Shown here: piece after piece, positions 42,200 to 62,501 of the stretch
Numbering within the stretch: position 1 is the first letter of the stretch
Layout of the letters: each line of letters begins with the position of its first letter
Assembly: GCA_943735955.1 (NCBI GenBank)
Contig: OX030957.1
Span: 5,958,301 to 6,022,300, forward strand
Direction: 5' to 3'
Length of the DNA: 64,000 nt
DNA from: Piscicola geometra
Taxonomy: Eukaryota > Annelida > Clitellata > Hirudinida > Piscicolidae
The notes under the pieces: model-generated
Database searches by the model: none
Seen by the model: only the letters and a program-made list of their open reading frames with translations
Told to the model about the DNA's origin: nothing
Position numbers and translations under genes: made by a program

Positions 42200-44599
42200 T
42201 CACTTCTCAAACATCGTCATGATACCATCGACAAAGGCCTTATCCCTCTCGCTAGGGGGATCTTCCTGTCTTATTTGTCGTATGCTTGCCTGTATGTCTG
42301 CCGCCCTGTGCGGGTGCTGCCAGTAGTCGGAGTGGAGGAGGAAGAGGTGCAGGAGTTGCAGATACTTGCTTCTTTCCTGGTGGTTTAGTTAAAGTGTACT
42401 TTTTTTTAACCGCTTTCTTATTTTCTTCAGTACCCCCTACAAACCTCCTTCAACCCTCCTCACCCTCACCCACCTCCTGCAATCCTTCCCCCATCACCAA
42501 TATCTCTCCACCCAACCCACCAACCTCCACCCACCCACCCACTCACCCACCCACCCACTCACCACCCATCTACTCACCCACCTACTCACCCACCTACCCA
42601 CCCACTCACCTACCCACCCACTCACCCACCTACCCACCCACTCACCCACCTACCCACCCACCTACCCACCCAATCCCCCACCTACCCACCCACCCACCGA
42701 CCCACCCACCCACCCACTCACCTACCCACTCACTCACTCACCCACCTACCCACCCATTCACCCACCCACCCACTCACCCACCCACCCACTCACCCACCCA
42801 CCCACTCACCCACCCACCCACTCACCCACCCACCCATTCACCCACCCACCCACTCACCCACCCACCCATTCACCCACCCACCCACCGGGTCTCCAGGGGA
42901 GAGATCGTTGATTTGGCGGTAGATGATGTCGACCAAGACGTTGGCATCGTTGGTGTAGAAGATGTGGGCGGTGCTTGTGCTAGAGAAGATGTCAATCAAA
43001 AGCTTCATGCTTGCCTGACCGTACTTTGAGGCGTCTGCATGGTGGCATGGCATGGTGGGATTGGTAGTGATTATAAACGGCCTCATGGGGTAGCAGTGAT
43101 CGTCTACAGACACACATCTTCATCATCATCAACCTCCTCTTCCTCTTCCTCATCCTCATCATCAGTATCTTCATCCTCCTCATCCTCATCCTCATCATCC
43201 GCATCATCATCATCAGTATCTTCATCCTCCTCCTCCTCATCCTCATCCTCATCATCATCATCAGCATCATCATCATTCGACGCACCGCCTCTATTGAAGA
43301 GCAATAGTAGGTACTCGGTCAAGTGCTTGTGCGAAGGTCTTTCCCTCAACGCGTGCATGCATGCGTTGTCGTCATCGGCTGCTGGCACGGCCTGCAGGTG
43401 CTGGTTGAAGTTCATGAACACCTCGATCAGCCTCTCTCGCCGACCCGTGCACGTGTCTGTCTCGTTGGAAACAACACCGCCGCCGCCGCCGCCAGTAGCA
43501 GCAGCGTCATCATCGGCGGCGGTGGTGGTATCATCGACGCTTTCGATAAGGTTGAGTAGGTGAGTCAGGAAGGGTAGGTTGAAGCAGGCTGTGGAAAGGT
43601 TGGGTGAATTGGTAGGCGGATGAGTGGATTGATAAATGGATGGATGGATGGATGGATGAATGAATGGATGGATGGATGGATGGTTGGATGGATGGATGGA
43701 TGAATAGATACGTATATATGAATATGGATAGATGAATAACTGGAAAGATGGATGGATGGATGGGGATGAGCGAGCCGAATGTATAGCATGATAATGATGG
43801 CAGGCAGATGCACTGACTGTAGTGCTGCTGAGGAATGGCTTCAGCGGTGGAAAAGAGTGTGCACAAGAGGCCTGTGACGTCATCATCCACCATGGCGTAC
43901 GTCACTGTCGTGTTGGTGATAATGATGATGATGATGATGATGATAATGATGATGATGATAATGATAAGGATGATGTCGTTAATGATGAAGATGATGATGC
44001 ATCTAGCCACTCCCAAGAACATCCCCCCACCCACGTTCCCAATACCCCCCTCCACCACTACCCTTCCCCCACCACTCCCCCTACTACCAAACCCATCAAC
44101 TCACCTACCCACCAGCCAACCAACCAACCCCCCCACCAACCAACCAACCAACTAACCAGCCAACCAACCAACCAACCAGCCAACCAACCAACCAACCCAC
44201 CCACCAACCAGCACTCATCAGCTGCCTGGCCAGTTCCAACGGCAAAACCATCGAGAGCAGTTCCGAAGTGAAGCGGTCTCCAAGCTTGCATATACGACTG
44301 AATACCTGTGGATGAATAGGTGGATGGATGGGTAGGTGGATGGATGGGTGGATGGATGGATGGATGGATGGGTGAATGGATGGATGGGTGGATGGATGGA
44401 TGGGTGGATGGATTAGCAATGGTGGTCATCATCAATCTTACGCAACCTGGATCAAAAGTTTCCTGAGGGGTGCTCTGGTCTCCTATTTGTTTCAAAATAA
44501 ATCAAATCTACTAAGATTTCACAACTATTCTAATGAGACTTTATTAATCATCATCACCATCATAATCATCATCCCCATCATCATCATCATCATCATCCC

Positions 44600-44637
<38 letters not shown>

Positions 44638-46859
44638 CCATCATAATCATCATCCTTCTTACCATCTGATAGTATTGCACTAAATGATGACAGGCGAGAA
44701 ATTGCTCTCTAGAGAGGATGCTGCTGCACAGAGATTCGTTAGCGTTTGTCTGCGTAGTTGTGTGTTTGTTTGTGTGCTTGTGTTTGTGTGCTTGTGTTTG
44801 TGTGCTTGTGTTTGTGTGCTTGTGTTTGTATGCTTGTGTTTGTGTGCTTGTGTGTGTGCCTGATGGTTTGTTTTTGTGTGTAGTTGTGTGTGTTCCCGGC
44901 GGTTTATTTGTCTGTGTACTTTAGTTTAACTATTCACCTACTCAACTGTGTGTTTGATTTTATAGTTCTGCTTATTTGATCTGATTTAATATAAATCTCC
45001 CGACTCACGAGGATAGCGAGCAGCTGCTTGAGCAATTTAGTGTTCGCTTCCAGGTCTTCAAACAAACACCAGCTGCTCTGTTGGCCGTCCTCCACAACCT
45101 GACCTACATGCTCGAGAATCTGGGTCAAGTCATTGGAGTCACGACTGGTTAGAAGAATGTTCTGTAGGGGAAGGGGGGTTTCGGTGGTGGAGGTAGAAGT
45201 GGTAGTGATGGAGGTGTTATGGTGGAAATAGTGATGGTGGAGGAAGAAGTGGTAGTGATGGAGGTGTTATGGTGGAAATAGTGATGGTGGAGGAAGAAGT
45301 GGTAGTGATGGAGGTAGTATGATGGAAGTGGTGATGGTGGAGGTGGAAGTGGTAGTGGTGGAAGTGGTAGTGGTGGAGGTGGTGAATAGATGAAAGATCA
45401 CTGATGGATTGATTGAACCTGCAGACTGAGTTGAATGTCCAAAACTCCATCAGTGACGTCATCGTCGCCATTTTTTATTTCGTTGTTGTTAAAACTAATC
45501 GCTGCTGCAATATCTATGTTTTCTTGGTCAAGCAAAGAACTGATAGCGTCGTCCCAAGATGGACGAACGAGTGATAATTGCGCCAAAACCATCTTCAAAA
45601 CGCCCCTGGAACGTTCAAAATTGATGTCGGTACTTTCTCTGATCTTTGTTACCAAAGACCAGAAAAAGTTATTCGGAAATTTAGTTTCTTTTTCACTCAA
45701 TTGAGATGACTTGATGTCTATGTTGTTTGAATTGTTCTGACTAGGTTTGTGTGGTTGATCTAGCTGTAAATGCTGGTTGTGAGGTTGTTGCATAGGTGTT
45801 GAAGGTGTTAGTGGTGGTGGTGGCAACGTTTGTGGAGTGGGAGGTATTGATGATGATGAAGCTGATGATGATGGAGGATATTGGGTTGATGATGATGATT
45901 GTGAGATGCTACGGCCATTAAATTTCAATTTGAGCTGATCCAGAACACTGTGTAAATTATATTTTCAGACATAAAAATGTAATTATCTTTTTAATAACTA
46001 AAAATTAATAATTACTTTGGTTATTTTATATAAAAACCTAGAAGATGCTTTACTTGGAATTGTTAAAAAATGTCGAGATTAGTCACTTATCATTGGGGAT
46101 GTAGAAAAAATGCGAAATGCAAAACGACGAAAACTAATGTGATAAAAAAGCTAAATATTTATATTATAAATTTCCATTTAGAGTTAGAGTTAGTACTCAA
46201 ATTTTCCCAAATTAAGCACTACATTTTCGCATTTTTACCAGGTTAATTTTCGTCTTTTAGCATTTTATTTCCACTGAATCATTAGTGCAGTAATTATGAA
46301 GTCTTGAAGCTATTATAAATAATTTTAATAACTAAACTTTAATTGCTGTAATTATTTATGGTAATTATAAAAAAATATGACTATGAGTCAACTTAAGTTT
46401 TTTATTTAGTAAAAAAATTCAATTATTACAAACAAAATGAAAAAATAAAAACCTTGCTGCTAATGGAAGATAGTCAACAGAAAAATAATGCTTGTGTTTG
46501 GGAACAAGGGACAAAGATTGCTCTATGAAATCTGAAAACTCTGATGATTCTGGCTTTTTGAAGATTTCAATTTGAATTAATTAATCATTTGCAAGTATTG
46601 ATTATAACATATCAATTGATCGCCAATAAATGAAAAGTATAGTAAAAATAGGTTTACAAAATTTAAAATCCTAAATTAGACTAACCTGGTATGGTTCAAT
46701 ATAGTTAGAAGGAACTAAGCCAATTCGACCATTTTGGGCCAGGCACAACCACCAACTATTATCATTTTCTTTCAAAACTACAAACAAGCTACCGGTTTTA
46801 AATGGAATTATTTTAGGATTTTCGTGCTTGAATGAATATGCCGCTTTGTACATTTTCAA
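42200..46859 (-). CDS. NCKIPSD: NCK-interacting protein with SH3 domain (NCKIPSD / SPIN90), 10 exons
   Basis: SPIN90 binds NCK and the Arp2/3 complex and promotes linear actin filament nucleation at the cell cortex. Exons in transcript order: 46859-46686, 46553-46453, 45947-45419, 45161-45009, 44482-44447, 44305-44215, 43904-43818, 43588-43286, 43034-42886, 42376-42200. All junctions are GT-AG in phase, total 599 residues. An SH3 domain occupies about residues 3-57 (YKAAYSF, then WWLC, then [11 protein letters not shown]). A Ser/Pro/Gln-rich linker follows. The SPIN90/Ldb17 leucine-rich helical domain fills the remainder ([47 protein letters not shown]). The acidic Asp/Glu run that continues the frame after FNRGG (43103-43285) is intronic: the gtgcgt donor restores the conserved NRGD junction. 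The acceptor of exon 2 is the weakest junction. The gene is divergent from TOMM7. Confidence 0.93.
42520..42890. repeat. (CCCA)n-rich satellite in NCKIPSD intron 9
   Basis: About 370 bp of CCCA/CTCA/CTAC variants. On the gene's coding strand it is G/T-rich and begins at the donor itself (gtgggtgggtgg). Confidence 0.95.
43618..43770. repeat. (ATGG)n microsatellite in NCKIPSD intron 7
   Basis: Interrupted ATGG repeat. It is CCAT on the coding strand, lying just upstream of the exon 8 acceptor. Confidence 0.9.
44081..44212. repeat. (CCAA)n-type microsatellite in NCKIPSD intron 6
   Basis: ACCAACCA-type repeat. On the coding strand it is TTGG-rich and starts next to the exon 6 donor. Confidence 0.9.
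44310..44412. repeat. (ATGG)n microsatellite in NCKIPSD intron 5
   Basis: ATGG with GTGG variants. On the coding strand it is CCAT/CCAC leading into the exon 6 acceptor. Confidence 0.9.
44537..44650. repeat. (ATC)n microsatellite in NCKIPSD intron 4
   Basis: ATC triplets with CCC interruptions. A GT-rich minisatellite (44757-44870, built on tgtgcttgtgtttg) lies in the same intron. Confidence 0.9.
45185..45385. repeat. Minisatellite in NCKIPSD intron 3
   Basis: Imperfect tandem units built from gtggtagtgatggagg. On the coding strand it is CCACC/TTCCACC-rich and ends close to the exon 4 acceptor. Confidence 0.85.
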
Positions 46860-47122
46860 CTTTTAAAAAGTAAGTATGTTCTGTTTCAGAATTTAGAAAT
46901 GTAAGTTTAGATTAACTTTTAAATATAATCACAAATAATTTTTTTTAAATAATTACAAAATGTTTACAAATTTTAATTCATTTAAAAAAAACTCATAATT
47001 GTATATTAGCTTTAATTTAAAAATACATATTTATATAATATCGTTACAACACCGCTTCAATTGTTAATTTAATTGAAACTTTTCTTTTTAAATAATATTA
47101 TCGTTCAACTTACAAATAATTA
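46860..47122. promoter_or_regulatory. Probable bidirectional promoter of NCKIPSD and TOMM7
   Basis: Only 263 bp separate the start codons of the divergent NCKIPSD (-) and TOMM7 (+) genes. The interval is AT-rich with no TATA box that I can assign. The shared-promoter role is inferred from geometry alone; 5' untranslated exons are unknown. Confidence 0.4.
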
Positions 47123-47661
47123 ATGGATTTTGCAAGAAAACCAACTAAGCAACCTTCCGCTCTTAAATGTAGCGTTTTAACAGCAATCGACTTTGGAAAG
47201 TTCGCTTTCAAATGGGGATTTATCCCATACGTGCTCTACCTAGGTCATTATGATAAATATTATTTGTTTTATTATTTTATTCAATAAATATTATTTTATG
47301 ATTAAAAATTATTTTATTCTAATTTTCAAAGTATTTTCACGTTCAAAATGCGATAATTTCATATTGATTTCGTTGCTGTTCCAAACTATGAATATTGAAC
47401 ACTTAGGTTTCCAGAAAGGAGCAGAACCAGGAATGCCTCCACTCACACCTCTTAGGTTCTTATTTTCGTCTCATATTGGAATTGGATTGTGCAATAAAAA
47501 AATTATAATAAAATACCTAAGAGTTCTTACTTTTTGCTCTATAAAGAATTATATTCTATAATAGAGTTTAGGTTATAAATTTAATATAAAAATTATTTTT
47601 CTTTTAAATTCTATAAACTATCTTTCAAACATCTTCACTCTACAGTCTCTTGTGGCAGTAA
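47123..47661 (+). CDS. TOMM7: Mitochondrial import receptor subunit TOM7 (3 exons)
   Basis: TOM7 is a small single-helix subunit of the outer-membrane protein translocase that modulates TOM complex assembly and stabilises PINK1 in animals. Exons: 47123-47243, 47407-47455, 47646-47661; 61 residues (human 55). The conserved membrane block FAFKWGFIPYVLYLG is split by intron 1. FQKGAEPGMP follows in exon 2. The last exon has only 16 nucleotides and encodes SLLWQ and the stop, matching the family's SLLWG end. If that micro-exon is ignored, exon 2 reads through into a spurious tail. An AATAAA lies 56 bp after the stop. The gene is too short and too split to be seen as one long frame, but the match is clear. 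Confidence 0.93.
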
Positions 47662-47716
47662 AGAAATTATTTCATTTTTATTGAATTTCAATTCATTTGA
47701 AAACTGTTAATATTTG

Positions 47717-47722
47717 AATAAA
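47717..47722 (+). terminator. Polyadenylation signal of TOMM7
   Basis: AATAAA 56 bp after the TOMM7 stop. Confidence 0.5.
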
Positions 47723-47941
47723 AAGGATTTTGGTGTAATTTATTCTTAAAAGTGTAAGATGGGTAAAGAAATATTGAAAATAATAAGTCTATAAGATAAA
47801 ATATAATTAGAAAAGTTTTTAGCGTTATTTGATTAGCAAGCTTCAAATAAATCTATTATAGCTACTAGTTTGAACAGTATCAAAAATGAGATATCACTTT
47901 AAATTGAAAGCGGTCTTTGAATGTTTTTCCGTACATGCATC

Positions 47942-49183
47942 TCAAGCGGCAGCCATCCAGTCGTCCATTGCCATCTGCTTCCCCACGAGTGTGTTGTTCT
48001 TTTGCATCGGCTGTGTTGTCGGTATGAAGGCTTGTTGTGGGTACGATGGCTCTGAAATGTATGCATCTTGGCTCTCTTCATACCCTTGTGGTTGAACTAG
48101 GTACGTAACACCAGGAGGCATCTGATAGCTATCTTGTTCGTACATGCCGAAGTTTGCGTCAGCGAACTGGTCATATGAAATGCCACTTGGATCGACCATC
48201 TGTTCCTGAAAGACATACTGTGGCTCTTGTTTTTCTGCTTGTTGTATGTATATAATCTCTGGCTGTTCTTGAACCTGTTGCTGTGGTAGTTGTATGAACT
48301 CAAATTGTTGTTGTTGTTGCGGTGGCATTTGCAGTATTTGTTGTTGCTGTGGAGGAGCATTGTAGACTTCAATTATTGGAGGGGGTCTGGCAGGAGCGGA
48401 AATGATAATCGGGGTTGGAGGGTAGTGTGTTTCTTCAACAACAACCTCCTTACGCACAACTACCTTTCTCTCCTCGCCTAGATCATAGGACCTTATCAAA
48501 TCGGCTGAAGGAGTGTAAAAGAAGCCTTGCAGTGGGGGCTTTTCGTAAACCTCAGGATTCTCTAATTCTTCCAGAGTCTCTTCTTGCTGCTTGCAGGGGT
48601 TCATGAGCTGGTGCATTTGTGGTGGATCTGTGTCCTCCGACCAACCTCTCCTGTCTTTGAATGCATTCTGAGAATACATCGCCAGCAGAATGGCGCATTG
48701 GTCACTCACGCACGAGAAAACGTAGCAGTCCATAAGCGGAAGACAACCCTCCCGTTGCGACACAATGGTAAAGAGGCCAGGAAATTCATTCTTTTTGCCT
48801 TTCTTGTCTTTCTTCGAAACAATGGGAAGAAAGTTCAAACCTTGCTTGGTGGCTGTTGCCTTGACAGCTCCACAAGCTCTGAACTGCTGCATTCTGATCC
48901 ATATCGGAGGGTCGATAGGGTTGACAGGAAGCGCCAAAACGCCACTTGCCAGCACTATCAGTGTCACATCTCTTGAAATATCTTTAGCGAGCACTCTGTC
49001 ACATGCGCACGCTGAATAGAGCTCTGAGAGGGGCTTCTGAATGCTTTCAAGGTCGTCAAAACTGGCCGCAGGAGCCTTCCTTCCCATGAAATGAGCCTGC
49101 GTCCGGAAGAGAACTGTGCTTGAACAGTACTCAGGTGTTTCTGAAAGGTTCTTCTTCGTCTTCTTGCATTTGAAGAGAGGCAT
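47942..49183 (-). CDS. Divergent PTB/PID-like domain protein, intronless
   Basis: I do not recognise a named orthologue. The first ATG in the frame is at 49183 (MPLFKCKKTKKN), giving 413 residues; the codons before it have no ATG. Residues about 25-200 look like a PTB (phosphotyrosine-interaction) fold. They start with a strand-like TVLFRTQAHFMGRK, then a helix-forming segment (FDDLESIQKPLSELYSAC), strands with VTLIVLASGVLAL, and late strand and helix CYVFSCVSDQCAILLAMYSQNAF, reminiscent of the CHAFxC...AFxxAF end of PTB domains. The C-terminal half is Gln/Pro/Tyr-rich with many YxxP-like and QPQ stretches. In the family such proteins are adaptors; a function cannot be assigned. It lies tail-to-tail with TOMM7 and 597 bp downstream of MARF1 on the same strand. 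Confidence 0.6.
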   Translation of the reverse strand: MPLFKCKKTKKNLSETPEYCSSTVLFRTQAHFMGRKAPAASFDDLESIQKPLSELYSACACDRVLAKDISRDVTLIVLASGVLALPVNPIDPPIWIRMQQFRACGAVKATATKQGLNFLPIVSKKDKKGKKNEFPGLFTIVSQREGCLPLMDCYVFSCVSDQCAILLAMYSQNAFKDRRGWSEDTDPPQMHQLMNPCKQQEETLEELENPEVYEKPPLQGFFYTPSADLIRSYDLGEERKVVVRKEVVVEETHYPPTPIIISAPARPPPIIEVYNAPPQQQQILQMPPQQQQQFEFIQLPQQQVQEQPEIIYIQQAEKQEPQYVFQEQMVDPSGISYDQFADANFGMYEQDSYQMPPGVTYLVQPQGYEESQDAYISEPSYPQQAFIPTTQPMQKNNTLVGKQMAMDDWMAAA

Positions 49184-49779
49184 CTTTGACTCTTTATAAT
49201 TTATCAAACATTAACTACCAAACTATTTTCGATGACTTACTTTTATTAATTGAAATTAAAAGGTTTAATAATCGAATTAAAGTATACAGAGATTAGTAGA
49301 CAGTGTAAATGTTTGTGCTGGCTTATCACTGTTTCTAAGGTACTGTTGCATTAGGGTGTGAGGAATAAAAGCTAACAATGAATAGGTATTGTTAAGCTGG
49401 TCATTGTATTGATTTGCGAATTGCTATTCTTTTCTCAGAAAACTCATTGAAACCTTGTTTATTTGATCTTCACAAACGAAGAATAATCATATTGGCGTTG
49501 AGTGAACAGCTTTATTCAATCCCACAAAACCCTAGAAATTGTAACAACTCAAAAAATAAATTAAAGTGGAATGCTGATAAACTTACTTTTTGAAGAAAAA
49601 AATGTCACGTGTGTTTGTGAGTGTTTAGAAATACTAACAAGAGATGACGAGAATGAAACAAGAAAGGCAACGTTTAAATAAGGAACCGTTCCTGAGTGGG
49701 AGAGTGCTGTGGAGAACAGGCTTGACTATCTTTTCTATGTCATAACAGCAAACAGTGCAACAAAGAAACAATAAGGCAC
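49184..49779. other. Interval between the PTB-like gene and MARF1
   Basis: AT-rich, with nothing recognised. It should contain the MARF1 3' untranslated region and the promoter of the PTB-like gene. Confidence 0.4.
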
Positions 49780-59340
<9,561 letters not shown>

Positions 59341-59561
59341 TTTCTCTTTAATCTAATATTTCTTAACAGCATATATTTTCAAAACGAAAAGTAAATTTAG
59401 TTTAAACTGAAAGTACCTTAAAATATAGTTATTTTATAAATAAAATCATTATACAAATAATCAAGTTTATTGACCAAATGCTGTGAAATTTTTACAACTA
59501 ATTACTGTTAAAACATGTGAAAATAAAAGCATGAAAAAGATAATTGACAAAAAATTCACAT

Positions 59562-61445
59562 TCAAACAAAAGCGATCACAGAAACATTATCTTGTTCAAA
59601 ACATTGTTCACTCATTTCACAATTTCCCTTACTCTTCTGATGCCTATATGTATTGTAAATATCATCCCTGTACTCACGCATGGTGGTTATATGATCGTGG
59701 ATTTCTCGGTGGTTTGTGTTGTAATGTGGTGCTCTTGAACTAGGTAGGCAGAGGTGAGGTTGTATCGAGTGATAAGATTGATTGTGTGGTTGTGTGTCAA
59801 AACGCCTGGAAGGTTCAGAAAAGTCGTAATGATGCGAATTTTGAAAATGAGCCGAGTTCTGAGTTGGGACTTGGTAGGGAGAGTGAGAAAACGATTCGTT
59901 GTGAGCATGGTGCAGTCTTTGATGGTTGCCTGGATAGACCTGGTTGTAGGGTGGGTAGTAGTTGCTTTCTGTCAATTGATTATGCTGAAAATGTGGAGTC
60001 ATCATTTGGGGATGATGGCGCTGATAAGCAATGTTCCTAGGAGGAATGTAGTTTTCTTGCTTCGAATATTGATTGATGGAGTTGTGCATTTGAAGAGGTT
60101 GATGAAGAGCTCTTTTGAAGAATCCTTCATCTTTTCCTTCAACCATCAAACTTGCACAGCTACACTTCTCAGCGCAATCATTTCCAATTCTACCACGTTG
60201 ATTCTCCGAGCGTCTTCTGGTTTTGCTTTCTTGAGAACTCAAACTGGAAGCGTCTTTTCCAGAACCATTTTTGCTTCTCTTTTCTTCTATTACAGCGAGC
60301 GGCAGTGCTTTGGCGGAAAGTTCATATGCTGAGTAAGGACTGGGCTCTGCAGTCGATCTCTGGTCACCTCTTTGGTGCCTGGTGGTGCTAGCAGTTGTAG
60401 CCAAGTTGATGGTTGAAGTGGAGGAAATTGGAGATGTTGGGTATTTCACTGCATCAGCATCTTTACAACTACCATCATCTTCGTCATCTCCTTCAATACC
60501 ACCTTCTGCTGAGTCCTTGTTTCTGCAGTGTTTGGCATGAAGGGCACTTCTGGACATCCTCCTGCGCATGAAGATGTTGTGCAGACTGTCCTTCAGACTG
60601 CTTCTGGACTTTAAAATCTTTTTGTTATTCATGTTGTTATTATAACCTTTCTTGTTATTGTCATTACTAACTCTTCTTTTATCATTTTTATTGTTTTTAA
60701 CGTTAGTTAAATGTCGCTCGCTTTCGCAATCATCATCAGCACAAGCACCAATCATTGAAATTCCATTTCGAAACCTCTCTTCAACTCTTCCACAGTGAAC
60801 TGCGCCAAACTTCTTATTGAGCGTGTTCGCATCTCCACCGCAAGCCTTTCCAGTATTCAAATCACAGATGTAGGAGTCATTGTCAGCAGACGTGATGCCC
60901 CTCTGACTGCAGGAGTCGAATGACGTGTACGAACACTGACTGAGACAGTCTACCTGGTCAGAGGGCGGTCTGACGGTGGGTGCAATGGAAGTGAGGTCAG
61001 ATTCAGAGAAGGAGAGGTGAGAAGCAGTTTGTCGTTTCATGGAAGGTGGTATGTACGGGTAAGAGGGCTGGTAGAAGGCTTGGTTGTTTGCTGGTTGGTG
61101 CATAGAAGTTAAGTTCCGCTGAGAGATGTTGTTTCCGTAATGAGATTCAGTCGAGGGCTCAAAGATCCTACTCTGGCAGTAGTTGTTGCGTTGTTGTTGA
61201 AGCACATCTCCAAGCCGACTGTTGTAGGCTTCAATGCTGTGGTAGTTGTTGTTGCTGATAGTGTTGTCTAGCATGCTGTTGGCATAGTGATAGTTGGCAA
61301 GTTGTTCGTTGAGGCATGCTGTTTTCAATGGTGGCTTCTTCTTGAACTTCAACTTGCGAAAGAGATTAGAAATTGACTTTAGTCTTCCTCCTTGCAATTG
61401 GAGAGAGCTCGAGTTAAAGAAAAGAAAATAATGGGCGTTAGGCAA
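59562..61445 (-). CDS. Hypothetical protein, 3'-terminal exon
   Basis: I do not recognise this gene. The frame is open for 627 codons and ends at 59562. No ATG occurs before codon 58 (near 61274), so upstream exons are likely, with an acceptor near 61420 such as aactcgag before LQLQGGRLKS. Early residues are basic (SISNLFRKLKFKKKPPLK). Another basic patch with serines (LKSRSSLKDSLHNIFMRRR) lies near the middle. A segment rich in Ser, Asp and Cys (SQCSYTSFDSCSQRG) and His/Tyr/Pro/Gln-rich repeats follow. No membrane helix or catalytic motif is visible. The even amino-acid use outside the His/Asn-rich parts and the length suggest a real, mostly disordered, possibly membrane-cortex or cytoskeletal protein; that is a guess. 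It ends 222 bp before the MARF1 start on the same strand. Confidence 0.55.
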   Translation of the reverse strand: MPNAHYFLFFNSSSLQLQGGRLKSISNLFRKLKFKKKPPLKTACLNEQLANYHYANSMLDNTISNNNYHSIEAYNSRLGDVLQQQRNNYCQSRIFEPSTESHYGNNISQRNLTSMHQPANNQAFYQPSYPYIPPSMKRQTASHLSFSESDLTSIAPTVRPPSDQVDCLSQCSYTSFDSCSQRGITSADNDSYICDLNTGKACGGDANTLNKKFGAVHCGRVEERFRNGISMIGACADDDCESERHLTNVKNNKNDKRRVSNDNNKKGYNNNMNNKKILKSRSSLKDSLHNIFMRRRMSRSALHAKHCRNKDSAEGGIEGDDEDDGSCKDADAVKYPTSPISSTSTINLATTASTTRHQRGDQRSTAEPSPYSAYELSAKALPLAVIEEKRSKNGSGKDASSLSSQESKTRRRSENQRGRIGNDCAEKCSCASLMVEGKDEGFFKRALHQPLQMHNSINQYSKQENYIPPRNIAYQRHHPQMMTPHFQHNQLTESNYYPPYNQVYPGNHQRLHHAHNESFSHSPYQVPTQNSAHFQNSHHYDFSEPSRRFDTQPHNQSYHSIQPHLCLPSSRAPHYNTNHREIHDHITTMREYRDDIYNTYRHQKSKGNCEMSEQCFEQDNVSVIAFV

Positions 61446-62003
61446 ATAGTTTCAGAGCCAATTTACTAACAGTGGCTATGAACAAATGTTACCTTTTAAA
61501 CCTGTGCTTTTCTCCGTCATTTAAAAATTGAAATGTTATTATCAAAAGTAATTTCACTAAAGTATTTTTCAAAAAAAGTTTGTTAACCAGACTTTAATAA
61601 CTAGAGTTAAATGTTTTCAAAAGTAGCCTGGAAATGCATCAACACATTCATTTATACCCCCAAATCATTACAATCATAGCTTTACCTGAACCCATAAACT
61701 TAAGCCAAAATATCATAGATGTGCAAACTTACGTACAAAAACATACAGACACCCGCGGATTATAGTTAATTATATTAAATAGCCTACCCTGAAGTGATGA
61801 TTAGATTGGGTTAAGACACAAGTGTCAGCGGGAGCTTTGACTTTGAAAATAGATGATGATGAAAGAAGACACGAATAATTGTTTATTGACAGTAAAAGTC
61901 TAAAAAAATTAAAAATAATATTCAAAAGTGGTCGTTAAAAACACTAATTCACGCTAAATAACACACAACTCCATACAAACACCCACTCCACAAGGCCTCC
62001 CCT
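61446..62003. other. Interval between PPIL1 and the hypothetical gene
   Basis: AT-rich. No exon could be supported. It should hold the PPIL1 3' untranslated region and perhaps a 5' exon of the neighbouring gene. Confidence 0.35.
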
Positions 62004-62464
62004 TCAAATTCCAGTGGCAGACACATAGCATTTAGTGATTTTAATGTCGTCGACTGGGCGATCGTTGGACGGGTCTGTGGTGGCTAAGCCTATGCGTTTC
62101 AAAACCTTAATTGGTGGAGGTTGGAGAAGGCTAAATGGCCATAGAATTGTAAGAATTACACATACACAATCTATAAAATCAATCAATATAATTTTTTAAA
62201 AAGTATTTTTATTCCTATGGATTGCCTGATTCGACAGATTGACTGTAACACACAAAGCACTGAGATAAGCGAAAAAATAGGCTGTGAAGAATTTCGAAAA
62301 GTCGAAAATAATTCTCATTTGTTAGTTCATCACCTGCAGTCCTTTAGAGAGCCTGCCGAAGATGGTGTGTTTGCCGTCGAGCCACTGGGCAGGTCCTAGT
62401 GTGATGAAGAACTGAGAACCGTTTGTGTTGGGACCACTATTCGCCATTGATAATATGCCTGCTC
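62004..62464 (-). CDS. PPIL1: Peptidyl-prolyl cis-trans isomerase-like 1 (PPIL1), last two exons (partial)
   Basis: PPIL1 is a spliceosome-associated cyclophilin that isomerises prolyl bonds. Two exons are in the window, in transcript order 62464-62334 and 62105-62004, joined in phase 0; they encode the C-terminal 77 residues of a protein of about 166. Cyclophilin motifs include [19 protein letters not shown] and [11 protein letters not shown]. The end [11 protein letters not shown] is diagnostic for PPIL1 over other cyclophilins. The acceptor of the first exon seen is cacag, with phase 1. The 5' exons lie beyond the right edge: the intron upstream has been invaded by a retrotransposon that runs out of the window. 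Confidence 0.93.
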
Positions 62465-62501
62465 CTGTGTATCATGATTATCAACATCATTATCATCATC
62501 A

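Noticed and set aside
41661..42326. A 221-codon His/Pro/Ile-rich frame
   Set aside because: It is the 24-bp minisatellite read through into antisense of the last NCKIPSD exon.
42286..43029. A plus-strand frame of His-Pro-Pro-Thr repeats
   Set aside because: It is antisense to two real NCKIPSD exons and the CCCA satellite between them.
43103..43285. Acidic Asp/Glu run as part of the NCKIPSD protein
   Set aside because: It continues the open frame, but a gtgcgt donor at the conserved NRG site and a phase-matched acceptor at 43034 restore the family sequence. The run is an intronic GAT/GAG satellite.
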